In this document: positions 1 to 5,391 of the stretch, piece by piece
How positions within the stretch are numbered: position 1 is the stretch's first letter
How the letters are laid out: each line of letters begins with the position of its first letter
Source of the DNA: JAVBNW01 sp031551255
GTDB lineage: Bacteria > Bacillota > Clostridia > Christensenellales > UBA1750
NCBI GenBank assembly: GCA_031551255.1
Contig: JAVBNW010000014.1
Location: forward strand, 1 to 7,723
Length of the DNA stretch: 7,723 nt
Reading direction: 5' to 3'
The notes under the pieces: generated by a model
What the model saw: the letters and a program-made list of their open reading frames with translations, nothing else
Told to the model about the DNA's origin: nothing
The model's database searches: none
Translations under genes and position numbers: made by a program

Positions 1-817
1 GGAACACCGTAATGAAGTGGTCATATTGCCCCACCGTGCTGTACATGATGCCCATGGCAACGCACGCGACGGCGAAGGAGAGGTTGTGGATCATCCTGCG
101 GTGCGTAAAGAACATGCAAACCAGCAGCAGCGCCGCGCCGAACAGAGAACCTATCACAAGATAGGTGAAGTAGTTTTGGCTGTATGGATGAAGATAGTCT
201 TGGTTGGCATAGCTTAAAAGCGGCACGACGCGAAACGCCCTGTCGTCGTAAAGATTCCAAACCGAGGTATGGGTGACAAGCTCGATTTTTCCGTCGACCG
301 GCGTAGCATAAAGGGAGAAATTGCGCTTGCGAAGCTCATTGTCAGCCCATGAAGTGCCGGGGTTACCGTTTTGCCCGACCAGCTCGCCGTTGATATATAC
401 CTTCAGCGACGGCTTATAAAACTGCAGCTTGTATATCCGTCCGTCATCCGGCAGCAAGATGATAAAGCGCTGGGTGATGTAATCGTCCGTTACGGGATAG
501 TCCAACGGCAGAAACGTTGGCTTCGCTTTGTCTATATCTTCGGGCATAATGTATTGCTCGCCGTAATGGTACTCGCTTTGCAAAGAGTAGCTATTGCCGC
601 TCATGTCGGTGTCCCGGAAATCATACGTCCACTTTCCGTCGCTGGCGTTTACATATTCGGTGTACGGCGACGGCTGCATTTGCGTGGGCAGCCAGTGGAG
701 CTTCAAAGCGGCGGCGACACAAATTGCCGTCAGGAGTATGGCAGCGATAAGCCGGAACGGGCGGCAGTAAAGAATATATCGGAGCGTATGCGGTCTCTTT
801 GCGTCAGCTCTGTCCAT
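1..817 (-). CDS. Membrane sensor protein, 7TMR-DISM-like, N-terminal part (runs off left edge)
   Basis: This open frame has no stop in 272 codons and continues past position 1, so only the N-terminal part is visible. Residues 22-40 form a membrane anchor. Residues about 50-210 are extracellular and beta-rich, with a KVYINGELVGQNGNPG stretch near 139-154 like the carbohydrate-binding-type fold of 7TMR-DISM receptors. Residues about 217-236 (YLVIGSLFGAALLLVCMFF) begin a membrane bundle, and a second segment starts near 247. In this family the bundle is followed by a histidine kinase, cyclase or HTH output domain, which is not visible here. The ATG at 815-817 is chosen because a perfect AAGGAGG sits about 8 bases upstream, inside the end of the preceding HTH gene, which it overlaps by 14 bp. 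The pair is therefore probably translationally coupled. The family call rests on architecture, not a database match. Confidence 0.7.
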   Translation of the reverse strand, partial: MDRADAKRPHTLRYILYCRPFRLIAAILLTAICVAAALKLHWLPTQMQPSPYTEYVNASDGKWTYDFRDTDMSGNSYSLQSEYHYGEQYIMPEDIDKAKPTFLPLDYPVTDDYITQRFIILLPDDGRIYKLQFYKPSLKVYINGELVGQNGNPGTSWADNELRKRNFSLYATPVDGKIELVTHTSVWNLYDDRAFRVVPLLSYANQDYLHPYSQNYFTYLVIGSLFGAALLLVCMFFTHRRMIHNLSFAVACVAMGIMYSTVGQYDHFITVF

Positions 818-992
818 TTCCGCCACCCTCCTTCCTGCGTCTGTCATCGGGCTTCGGCGTCGCTGCGGGAATGAGCCACAGGTTTCCCTTTTTGACAGCG
901 CCGGGGGTGCGCCCAGCCACCACGTGATAGGTAATGGCGCGCGTGGACACGCCCCATTTTTCGGCTGCTTCTTTTATCGTTATATAATCCAT
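804..992 (-). CDS. Small excisionase/MerR-like helix-turn-helix DNA-binding protein
   Basis: The 62-residue product starts MDYITIKEAAEKWGVS. An ITIKEAAEKWGVSTRAITYHV helix-turn-helix spans about residues 4-24, then a wing-like PGAVKKGNLWLIP at about 31-43, then a basic and glycine-rich tail. This is the layout of short HTH_17 (excisionase-type) proteins common in Clostridia, where the ending is often IPKDAEKP or similar; here it is IPAATPKP. A longer frame could begin at a TTG at 1040, but that codon lies beside the TATAAT elements at 1024-1034 and would put the -10 inside the gene. The ATG at 990-992, preceded by a modest GGGTGA, fits better. The gene overlaps the receptor gene downstream by 14 bp. 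It probably controls its own operon or a nearby element; its target is not visible. Confidence 0.75.
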   Translation of the reverse strand: MDYITIKEAAEKWGVSTRAITYHVVAGRTPGAVKKGNLWLIPAATPKPDDRRRKEGGGNGQS

Positions 993-1023
993 GAAATCAC
1001 CCGAATCATAAGTTGAATTGGTG

Positions 1024-1034
1024 ATTATATTATA
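1024..1034 (-). promoter_or_regulatory. Candidate -10 elements upstream of the HTH-receptor operon
   Basis: Two overlapping TATAAT hexamers read on the minus strand (1024-1029 and 1029-1034), 32 to 42 bases upstream of the HTH ATG. No good -35 is present: the best-spaced hexamer is TTCTTC. This would be a weak or activator-dependent promoter. An imperfect inverted repeat (AGATGAAG at 1043-1050, CTTCATCT at 1075-1082) lies just upstream and could bind a regulator. Confidence 0.4.
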
Positions 1035-1112
1035 CTTCAAATAGATGAAGAATACGAGCGCAGACTCGGTGATACTTCATCTGCCATTATCGCTGTGAAT
1101 GAGCGAGTAGGA

Positions 1113-1133
1113 TTTCATGATTAGTTCATGAAA
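1113..1133. repeat. Inverted repeat, possible operator
   Basis: The arms TTTCATGA and TCATGAAA are perfectly complementary over 8 bp around a 5-bp spacer (TTAGT). The repeat lies between the terminator at 1139-1173 and the candidate -10 of the HTH operon, about 80 bp upstream of the latter. It is followed by no T-tract on either strand, so a protein-binding site is likelier than a terminator. No protein is identified. Confidence 0.35.
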
Positions 1134-1138
1134 AGGGC

Positions 1139-1173
1139 AAAACAAAACCCTTCCGCATTTCTCAGAAGGGTTT
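1139..1173 (-). terminator. Rho-independent terminator of the minus-strand RNA unit
   Basis: AAACCCTTC at 1145-1153 and GAAGGGTTT at 1165-1173 form a perfect 9-bp stem with an 11-base loop. Read on the minus strand the stem is followed by TTTTGTTTTG, a good U-tract; on the plus strand the stem is followed by TGATGATG, so it works one way only. It lies where the terminator of a full-length tRNA-Leu starting at 1265 would be expected. Confidence 0.7.
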
Positions 1174-1230
1174 GATGATGTATTGGAGGTGATTGCCATT
1201 AGAAAACCTTTTCCACTTCTGTGCTAATCA

Positions 1231-1265
1231 CAAACGTGCGCGTCTACCAGTTCCGCCATGACCGC
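1231..1265 (-). pseudogene. tRNA-Leu remnant, 5' half only
   Basis: Read on the minus strand from 1265, this gives a 7-base acceptor strand (GCGGTCA), TG, the leucine-type D-arm GCGGAACTGGTAGACGC (3-bp stem, GG of the D-loop), base G26, the anticodon 5' stem CACGT and the loop bases TTG. All parts have tRNA-Leu spacing. After position 34 the match stops. The next bases (TGATTAGCAC...) cannot close the anticodon stem, and no TGACCGC acceptor complement, TTC-type T-arm or CCA follows before the terminator. A promoter lies upstream and a terminator downstream at the distances expected for an 85-87 base tRNA, so the locus looks like a real tRNA gene whose 3' half was replaced. The break inside the anticodon loop is a place where tyrosine recombinases are known to cross over. 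A chance match over about 35 structured positions is unlikely but not excluded. Confidence 0.55.
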
Positions 1266-1310
1266 GAGCCTAATCATGTGCATATTCCACATGAAGGGAG
1301 GAAGATCCAA

Positions 1311-1412
1311 ATGTGTTGTCTTATTCTAAACGAAAAGCGCTGTTCAGCGCAACGGCGACATTATACTCGCACCGAATCTTCCTATCAACCCCTCAAGTCC
1401 GACCGGAAATAA
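1311..1412 (+). CDS. Possible 33-residue small ORF with a ribosome binding site (doubtful)
   Basis: An ATG at 1311 is preceded at 9 bases by an AAGGGAGGA sequence and opens 33 codons (MCCLILNEKRCSAQRRHYTR..., ending KSDRK). It runs antisense to the start of the RNA unit and across that unit's promoter. The product is basic and resembles nothing I know. No promoter is visible for it. The good ribosome binding site is the only reason to list it; chance is the better guess. Confidence 0.15.
   Translation: MCCLILNEKRCSAQRRHYTRTESSYQPLKSDRK
1337..1350. repeat. Hairpin at the predicted transcript start of the tRNA-like unit
   Basis: GCGCTGTTCAGCGC has 6-bp perfect arms around TT. On the minus strand it is followed by TTTTCGTTT. 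It starts about 3 bases after the expected transcription start of the promoter at 1360-1388. It may be an operator, a 5' stem protecting the RNA, or a short terminator for transcription arriving from beyond 1390. The sequence alone does not decide. Confidence 0.4.
1360..1388 (-). promoter_or_regulatory. Strong sigma-A type promoter of the tRNA-like unit
   Basis: The -35 TTGATA (1383-1388) and the consensus -10 TATAAT (1360-1365) are separated by exactly 17 bp on the minus strand. Transcription should start near 1353 and run through the tRNA-Leu remnant to the terminator at 1139-1173, giving an RNA of roughly 215 bases with no convincing reading frame. Promoters this close to consensus are typical of stable-RNA genes. 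Confidence 0.7.
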
Positions 1413-1438
1413 CACAGCAACTTTAAGGGCTTGCATTT

Positions 1439-1468
1439 CGCAATGGCAAACCGCAGTTTGCCATTGCG
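1439..1468. repeat. Perfect 13-bp inverted repeat (hairpin without T-tract)
   Basis: The arms starting CGCAATGGCAAAC are fully complementary over 13 bp around a 4-base CGCA loop. Neither side carries a T-tract, so it is not a standard terminator. It lies between the terminator of the M56 gene and the tRNA-like promoter. It may be a dispersed palindromic repeat or a protein-binding site. The gene-free stretch 1413-1572 around it holds nothing else I can name. Confidence 0.6.
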
Positions 1469-1572
1469 CTGATATACCGCACGCGTGCCGGGCATAATCA
1501 TCCCTTTATGTAGGGCAAGGCCTCTTAGTGAAAGCGCCTGCTCTGAGCGTTGGTACGAAAGAAAATGAAGGA

Positions 1573-1612
1573 ATGGCCGCTCCATCCGCGCTCTGGCGAA
1601 CGGAGCGGCCAT
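1573..1612 (-). terminator. Probable terminator of the BlaI-M56 operon
   Basis: ATGGCCGCTCC (1573-1583) and GGAGCGGCCAT (1602-1612) form a perfect 11-bp stem with an 18-base loop. It begins 37 bp past the stop codon of the M56 gene. On the minus strand the stem is followed by a T-rich but interrupted tail (TCCTTCATTTTCTTTCG), so termination may be incomplete. Confidence 0.55.
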
Positions 1613-1649
1613 ATGTCTTTGCCACTTAGGAAAAGTCGTCCTTGGAGGG

Positions 1650-3113
1650 TCATTCCGCCGTTATGCGCACCAGCGCCGGGCTGCCCCGATCGCTCGGAAC
1701 GATGTAGTAGACGCGCGAGGGCGCAAGGCCCGTGAAGACGCCCGAGGACACCTGCGTATCGATGGCAATCGCCTGGAGGTAGCTTGCATCGCTGTTTGCG
1801 TCGTAAAGGTAGAATTCACCTTCGTAATCCTCGTCGCCGGTGGATAGATGGACCTCTCCGCCGCTCGTATAAAACTGTATCCCGGCAAGGCTCGTCATAT
1901 TCGACACGATTAGCCCCTCGTCGAGGTTTATGCTGGGCGCACCGTCCTGGGGGATGGTTTCATCCCAATCGATCAGCCCCATGGCGACGGCGGATAGGAT
2001 GGCTTCCCATTCATCGGCGGTGTACCCGGGTTCATCCTTTGCGCCGGCGGACATCAGGCGTTCCGTTCCGAAGGAAGTTTCGCGCAAGATTGCGGACTTT
2101 ATGCCCTCGTCAAGATCGGCGGGAATTGCGGGAAGGTCGTGCACCGCGGGCGCCGATGGTCCGGCGCCTTGCTTTGCGTCGGCCGACGCAAGAGATATCA
2201 GCAAAACCAGTGCCACGCAGACGACGGCCAACGACGCGACCGCTTTGCCTATCGGGGATACCTTTTTCCTCTTCATCATCGATAGAATCCTTTCCTCGAT
2301 TGCGTTTTTTGAAAATGCGTTGCCCAACGGCAAGGTTTCCGCCCGAGTCTCGGCCAGTTCGAGCAGCGCCGTAGCATAGGCGGCCGTACTGTGCCCTCCT
2401 AAGGTTTGTAGCGTCTTGTCGTCGCAGGAGATTTCCAGATCGCGATTCGCCATGCAATACATCGCCCATACGAGGGGATTGAACCAGTGGATGCATAGGG
2501 CAAGCAGCAAAGCCCATTTCCATAAAACATCCAGGCGCTTTATATGCTCCATCTCGTGCGTTAAAACCAACACGAGCCGGTCGTCGTCGTTCGAACCTAC
2601 ATGCTCGGGCAGCAATATCACGGGGCGGAAAACCCCATACGTCAGAGGCGCGGCAATGTCCGCCGAAATCCTTACCCTGACCTTTCGCCATTTCGGCGCA
2701 TTTTCTCTGAGCCACGCATCGATGAACGCGCTGTCGCTGGGCACGGCGAACCTTGCGATCTTATGGAAACGCAGATGTTTGGATAGAAAAAGAATGAGCA
2801 AGCAGACGGCGAAGACCGCCCACACGAGCGACAACCAGGGGAATGCTTGTGCTTGCGGCGGCGTGATTTCTTGTGTGGGCATAAGCCGGTTTGCCGCAAT
2901 ATGGACGATATCGAGCCCGCCGATTGCCGGAGCGCCCGGCGTGTTGGCGGGAAGGGGGATGTAAATGGAAAGCGGCACGAGCAGGCGAATCAGCGCCACC
3001 CCCCACAACGCCGGGAACGCACTCTTTGGAATTTTATGCAATGCGCAGAAACGAACGATGAGCGTCGGCGCGATGATGAAACAAGCCCACAAGCTCGCTT
3101 CCAGTATGTTCAC
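1650..3113 (-). CDS. M56-family (BlaR1-type) membrane metallopeptidase with an atypical C-terminal outer domain
   Basis: The 487-residue product is a membrane zinc protease of the BlaR1/MecR1 type. Membrane segments lie near residues 5-25, 33-55, 93-111, 199-220 and 290-310. The zinc site is HEMEH at 186-190 (LTHEMEHIKRLD), with E227 in DLEISCDD as the likely third ligand; both are the family signatures. In known members, an outside signal triggers cleavage of the partner repressor. After the last membrane segment come about 177 residues (311-487), acidic and partly beta-rich, with no sign of the penicillin-binding SxxK/KTG sensor of BlaR1. The ligand is therefore probably different. The start is a GTG at 3111-3113 that overlaps the stop of the repressor gene (GTGA), with GAAGG just upstream. 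Production is thus tied to the repressor and should be derepressed when the protease is active. The C-terminal domain is not recognised. Confidence 0.9.
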   Translation of the reverse strand: MNILEASLWACFIIAPTLIVRFCALHKIPKSAFPALWGVALIRLLVPLSIYIPLPANTPGAPAIGGLDIVHIAANRLMPTQEITPPQAQAFPWLSLVWAVFAVCLLILFLSKHLRFHKIARFAVPSDSAFIDAWLRENAPKWRKVRVRISADIAAPLTYGVFRPVILLPEHVGSNDDDRLVLVLTHEMEHIKRLDVLWKWALLLALCIHWFNPLVWAMYCMANRDLEISCDDKTLQTLGGHSTAAYATALLELAETRAETLPLGNAFSKNAIEERILSMMKRKKVSPIGKAVASLAVVCVALVLLISLASADAKQGAGPSAPAVHDLPAIPADLDEGIKSAILRETSFGTERLMSAGAKDEPGYTADEWEAILSAVAMGLIDWDETIPQDGAPSINLDEGLIVSNMTSLAGIQFYTSGGEVHLSTGDEDYEGEFYLYDANSDASYLQAIAIDTQVSSGVFTGLAPSRVYYIVPSDRGSPALVRITAE

Positions 3114-3478
3114 TTGCCTTCACCCCAATCGCTGATCATACGCTTTAATCGCTCTATTTCCTCGGAAGATAGCTTTTCGTTGCCCAGAACGGAGGCGACG
3201 AGCTGATCGGCGGATCCATCGTACAGCTTATGGAGGAGCTCATCGGTCTCCCATTCTTGCGCCTGTTTGCGGGTCACCAGCGGACGGCACAAAAAGCCCG
3301 GGTCGCAGCGTTTAATCGCCCCTTTGTCCAAACATCGTTTGACCAGCGTATAGGTGGTCGTCTTGCTATAGTCGTACCTGCCCTTTAAAACTTCCGCAAT
3401 ACGGCTGGCCGATGCCTCGCCCTCATCCCACAAAACGGACATAACCCTTAGTTCCGCATCGTGTAGTTTTATCGTCAA
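3110..3478 (-). CDS. BlaI/MecI-family transcriptional repressor
   Basis: The 122-residue product has the usual length for this family. The N-terminal winged helix covers about residues 4-75 (LHDAELRVMSVLWDEGEASASRIAEVL, then SKTTTYTLVKRCLDKG as the recognition helix region). The C-terminal helices, about 78-118, should dimerise. The repressor probably binds the two TTCTAC-N4-GTAGAA sites in its own promoter and is inactivated by the M56 protease encoded just downstream. In S. aureus BlaI cleavage occurs at an Asn-Phe bond in NFAKNEEL; here the aligned stretch reads SVLGNEKL, so that bond is absent and cleavage, if it occurs, uses another sequence. The start is a TTG at 3476-3478 with only a weak GAGAG upstream; no better in-frame start precedes the conserved DNA-binding domain. 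Confidence 0.93.
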   Translation of the reverse strand: MTIKLHDAELRVMSVLWDEGEASASRIAEVLKGRYDYSKTTTYTLVKRCLDKGAIKRCDPGFLCRPLVTRKQAQEWETDELLHKLYDGSADQLVASVLGNEKLSSEEIERLKRMISDWGEGK

Positions 3479-3493
3479 AACGCATCTCTCGCT

Positions 3494-3509
3494 TTCTACT
3501 GAAGTAGAA
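3494..3509. promoter_or_regulatory. BlaI-type operator O2
   Basis: TTCTAC-TGAA-GTAGAA is a dyad with half-sites identical to those of O1. It lies between the predicted transcription start and the repressor start codon. Its centre is 27 bp from the centre of O1. Known BlaI sites share the TAC-N4-GTA core. Confidence 0.8.
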
Positions 3510-3512
3510 CAC

Positions 3513-3544
3513 CGCCCTTATTCTACCATAGTAGAATAAGGGCG
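3513..3544. promoter_or_regulatory. BlaI-type operator O1 inside a 14-bp perfect palindrome
   Basis: TTCTAC-CATA-GTAGAA (3521-3536) has the same half-sites as O2. It is the core of a longer perfect inverted repeat with 14-bp arms (CGCCCTTATTCTAC) around CATA. The dyad covers the -10 and much of the spacer of the repressor promoter, so bound repressor should block RNA polymerase. In RNA form it would also make a strong stem behind the lipoprotein gene, but no T-tract follows. Confidence 0.85.
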
Positions 3545-3548
3545 TCAA
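3520..3548 (-). promoter_or_regulatory. Promoter of the BlaI-M56 operon
   Basis: The -35 TTGACG (3543-3548) and the -10 TAGAAT (3520-3525) are 17 bp apart on the minus strand. Transcription should start near 3513, leaving a leader of about 35 bases that contains O2. The overlap with O1 indicates autorepression. Confidence 0.8.
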
Positions 3549-3593
3549 GTATCCGATGCGTTTGATTTTCATGCGCCCGTGCGTCGTCCCTCG

Positions 3594-4676
3594 TCAGCGG
3601 ATTGCGCGAAACGACAGCTGCACGTCTTGGATCTCTTCCTGCATCTGGATTGCCGTTTGGTAATCCTTTTCGCCAAGAGGGTCGTTCTCGTCGAGCATGA
3701 TCGTCAAAAACGCGTCCGTCGAGGTCATATAGAAAAAGTCGACGCCGTCCACGGCGCCCAGCAGCGCGAGGGAATCGACAAAATCCCGTCCGATGGGATC
3801 GTCCGGAAAATCCGCGCGGATCTCGAAAAATTCTGTTCCCACATCGTAATCGTCGTCTCCAAAACCATGGCGCCCCCAATAACTTTCGCCTAAAAAATTG
3901 ATCGAGATTCCGTTTTTTTCGTCATGTATAACGTATCGGCCCGCCCATGATGCTGGAAAGGTGAGCTCAAAGCCGAGCGCGTCGTTTCTGTAGCGGGTGG
4001 TTTGGGCCGGCGTGGGGGAGGGGGCTGGGGTGGATTCAAGTTTTGTAAGAAAGGCGGTGTCCGTATTGGCGCATGTACGGAGATCCTGTGTAAGGATAAA
4101 GGATGGGTATGCTTCGCAAAACGCTGTGCGCAGCGCAACTGATTCGGCCAGCGCATCCGGCGATACGCGCAAGGAACCATCCGGCGCATAGGGCCGCGTC
4201 AGGTTATATGTCTTTAATTCTGCGCAAAGCGCGAAGTACGCCGAATATTCCGGCGACACGCGGCCTTCCAGGGCACGGGCGATGGCGGATACGTCTTTCA
4301 TGGCTTGCAGATCGCCGTTTGACGTATACAGATATGCGCAGTATTGAGCCTTATATGAAAAAGGGTCGGCGCTGCCGGGGAGATCTGCCTGTTCGCAGAT
4401 CGCGCCCACGAGATCGATAAACGCGGATACCGCGTCGTCGGGAAGGGGCGGGGTCATCGCCAGAAGGTGCTCCATTGCCTGGCCGACGCTATCCCAACGA
4501 TCGGCAGGCAAGCCTTTGAGATAGGCGACATAACGCGCGGAGGGGACCAAAACGGTAGATATCGGCGGGAACGCGGCGGTGGAAGCAGAGGGCGGCTCAT
4601 CGCTCAGAGGCGAGGGCGCGCTCGAACATGACGCGAGAAGAACCGCCAGCGCGATTAAGGGGAAAAGTCGTTTCAT
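3594..4676 (-). CDS. Uncharacterised two-domain lipoprotein
   Basis: The 360-residue product begins with a lipoprotein signal: KR, a hydrophobic stretch at 5-14, and the lipobox LLASC with the lipidated cysteine at 17. It should be anchored on the outer face of the membrane. A low-complexity Ser/Pro/Ala linker (18-42) leads to a mainly helical domain (about 43-212) with several cysteines. A second linker, STPAPSPTPAQTT (215-227), leads to a C-terminal domain (228-360) that starts YRNDALGFELTFPASWAG. That start resembles the opening of PsbP-like or DUF-type ligand domains in Bacillota lipoproteins. The start codon is supported by AAGGAG 7 bases upstream. The gene lies just upstream of the BlaI promoter on the same strand; no promoter of its own was found. 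I do not recognise its function. Its position suggests, without proving, a role in what the M56 system senses or controls. Confidence 0.8.
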   Translation of the reverse strand: MKRLFPLIALAVLLASCSSAPSPLSDEPPSASTAAFPPISTVLVPSARYVAYLKGLPADRWDSVGQAMEHLLAMTPPLPDDAVSAFIDLVGAICEQADLPGSADPFSYKAQYCAYLYTSNGDLQAMKDVSAIARALEGRVSPEYSAYFALCAELKTYNLTRPYAPDGSLRVSPDALAESVALRTAFCEAYPSFILTQDLRTCANTDTAFLTKLESTPAPSPTPAQTTRYRNDALGFELTFPASWAGRYVIHDEKNGISINFLGESYWGRHGFGDDDYDVGTEFFEIRADFPDDPIGRDFVDSLALLGAVDGVDFFYMTSTDAFLTIMLDENDPLGEKDYQTAIQMQEEIQDVQLSFRAIR

Positions 4677-4776
4677 CCGCTTGCTCCTTTACCTGCGTAG
4701 CGCTCCCGGGATTGGAATTAAGCGCCATTGTCAACGATGCATGCCGAATGGCACAACGAGGAATGAAAATTATGCG

Positions 4777-4792
4777 GATGCCATCCGGCATC
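4777..4792 (-). terminator. Weak terminator candidate downstream of the Nudix gene
   Basis: GATGCC and GGCATC form a 6-bp stem with a 4-base loop. On the minus strand it is followed, after six bases, by TTTTCATTCC. It lies about 90 bp past the Nudix stop. The stem is short and the T-run displaced, so this is a weak call. The rest of 4677-4880 shows no clear promoter for the lipoprotein gene. Confidence 0.3.
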
Positions 4793-4880
4793 GCCCTTGC
4801 TCCAGCCTTGCGTTTTGCCTTGCTTTGCAGGTATTTTCGTAGCAAGCGCGCGATGCTACCATGTCGGCGACATAGTCTGC

Positions 4881-5288
4881 TTATAATACACGCAATACTT
4901 CTTTTACTTTATCTAGGTGCCTTGGGTGAAACAACGGAAATGAGAGCTCATCCGGCATATCTTCATAAAAATCGATTCTCTCAATTTCTGAATCCGGCAA
5001 ATCGCCTAATTCTGCTATTTCTGCATAAAAAAGCAAGCCGTAACTATGGATGGAATATGCGCATATAGGCGTAATTTCGAATTGAATAGCACCTGTTTCT
5101 TCGAACAGTTCTCTTTTGGCGGTGTCGATGATGGATTCCCCATCCTTGCGGTGACCGCCCGGCAGTTCCCATTTGCGGGTTTTATTTTTACAGAAAATCC
5201 ACTTATCCATATATCTTGAAACGACGACGGCATACTTGAGCAGCGAATCGTCAATCTCATCCATCGCATAAAACGTTACTTCCGACAT
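4881..5288 (-). CDS. Nudix hydrolase (MutT/YtkD-like)
   Basis: The 135-residue product hydrolyses a nucleoside-diphosphate-linked substrate, with release of phosphate or pyrophosphate. The Nudix box is complete: G45-x5-E51-x7-R59-E60-L-F-E63-E64-x-G66-A. The two metal-binding glutamates of REUxEE are present. The N-terminal stretch (KYAVVVSRYMDKWIFCKNKTRKWELPGG) resembles the YtkD type of Bacillota, whose known member acts on 8-oxo-dGTP; the real substrate here cannot be read from sequence. The ATG is fixed by AGGAGG about 7 bases upstream. The gene follows the broken GNAT gene by about 100 bp on the same strand. No clear promoter was found in that gap, so the two may share a transcript. Confidence 0.9.
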   Translation of the reverse strand: MSEVTFYAMDEIDDSLLKYAVVVSRYMDKWIFCKNKTRKWELPGGHRKDGESIIDTAKRELFEETGAIQFEITPICAYSIHSYGLLFYAEIAELGDLPDSEIERIDFYEDMPDELSFPLFHPRHLDKVKEVLRVL

Positions 5289-5391
5289 ATTTATGCCTCC
5301 TCATATAATGTAGATTCGCGGCTTTGCCTGTGCTATCGCGCGGCGGAAACCAGGTTTTGGATACCCGTCGAGCCAGGCGGCATTGTGGAGC

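Noticed and set aside
371..874. 167-codon plus-strand frame opposite the membrane receptor
   Set aside because: It is antisense to the receptor and HTH genes, which have ribosome binding sites and recognisable domains.
1186..1225. GGAGGTGATTG, a perfect ribosome-binding-like sequence on the plus strand
   Set aside because: Every start within reach hits a stop after about 10 to 12 codons, so no gene follows.
1385..1612. 75-codon frame on the minus strand in the gene-free region
   Set aside because: It starts inside the terminator hairpin, has no ribosome binding site, crosses the 13-bp palindrome and resembles no known protein.
1784..2379. Long plus-strand frames opposite the M56 gene
   Set aside because: They are antisense shadows of the M56 gene, Arg/Ser/Pro-rich, with no ribosome binding site or known domain.
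4729..4734. Consensus TTGACA on the minus strand upstream of the lipoprotein gene
   Set aside because: No -10 lies at a usable distance; the hexamer 17 bp downstream is TCCCGG.
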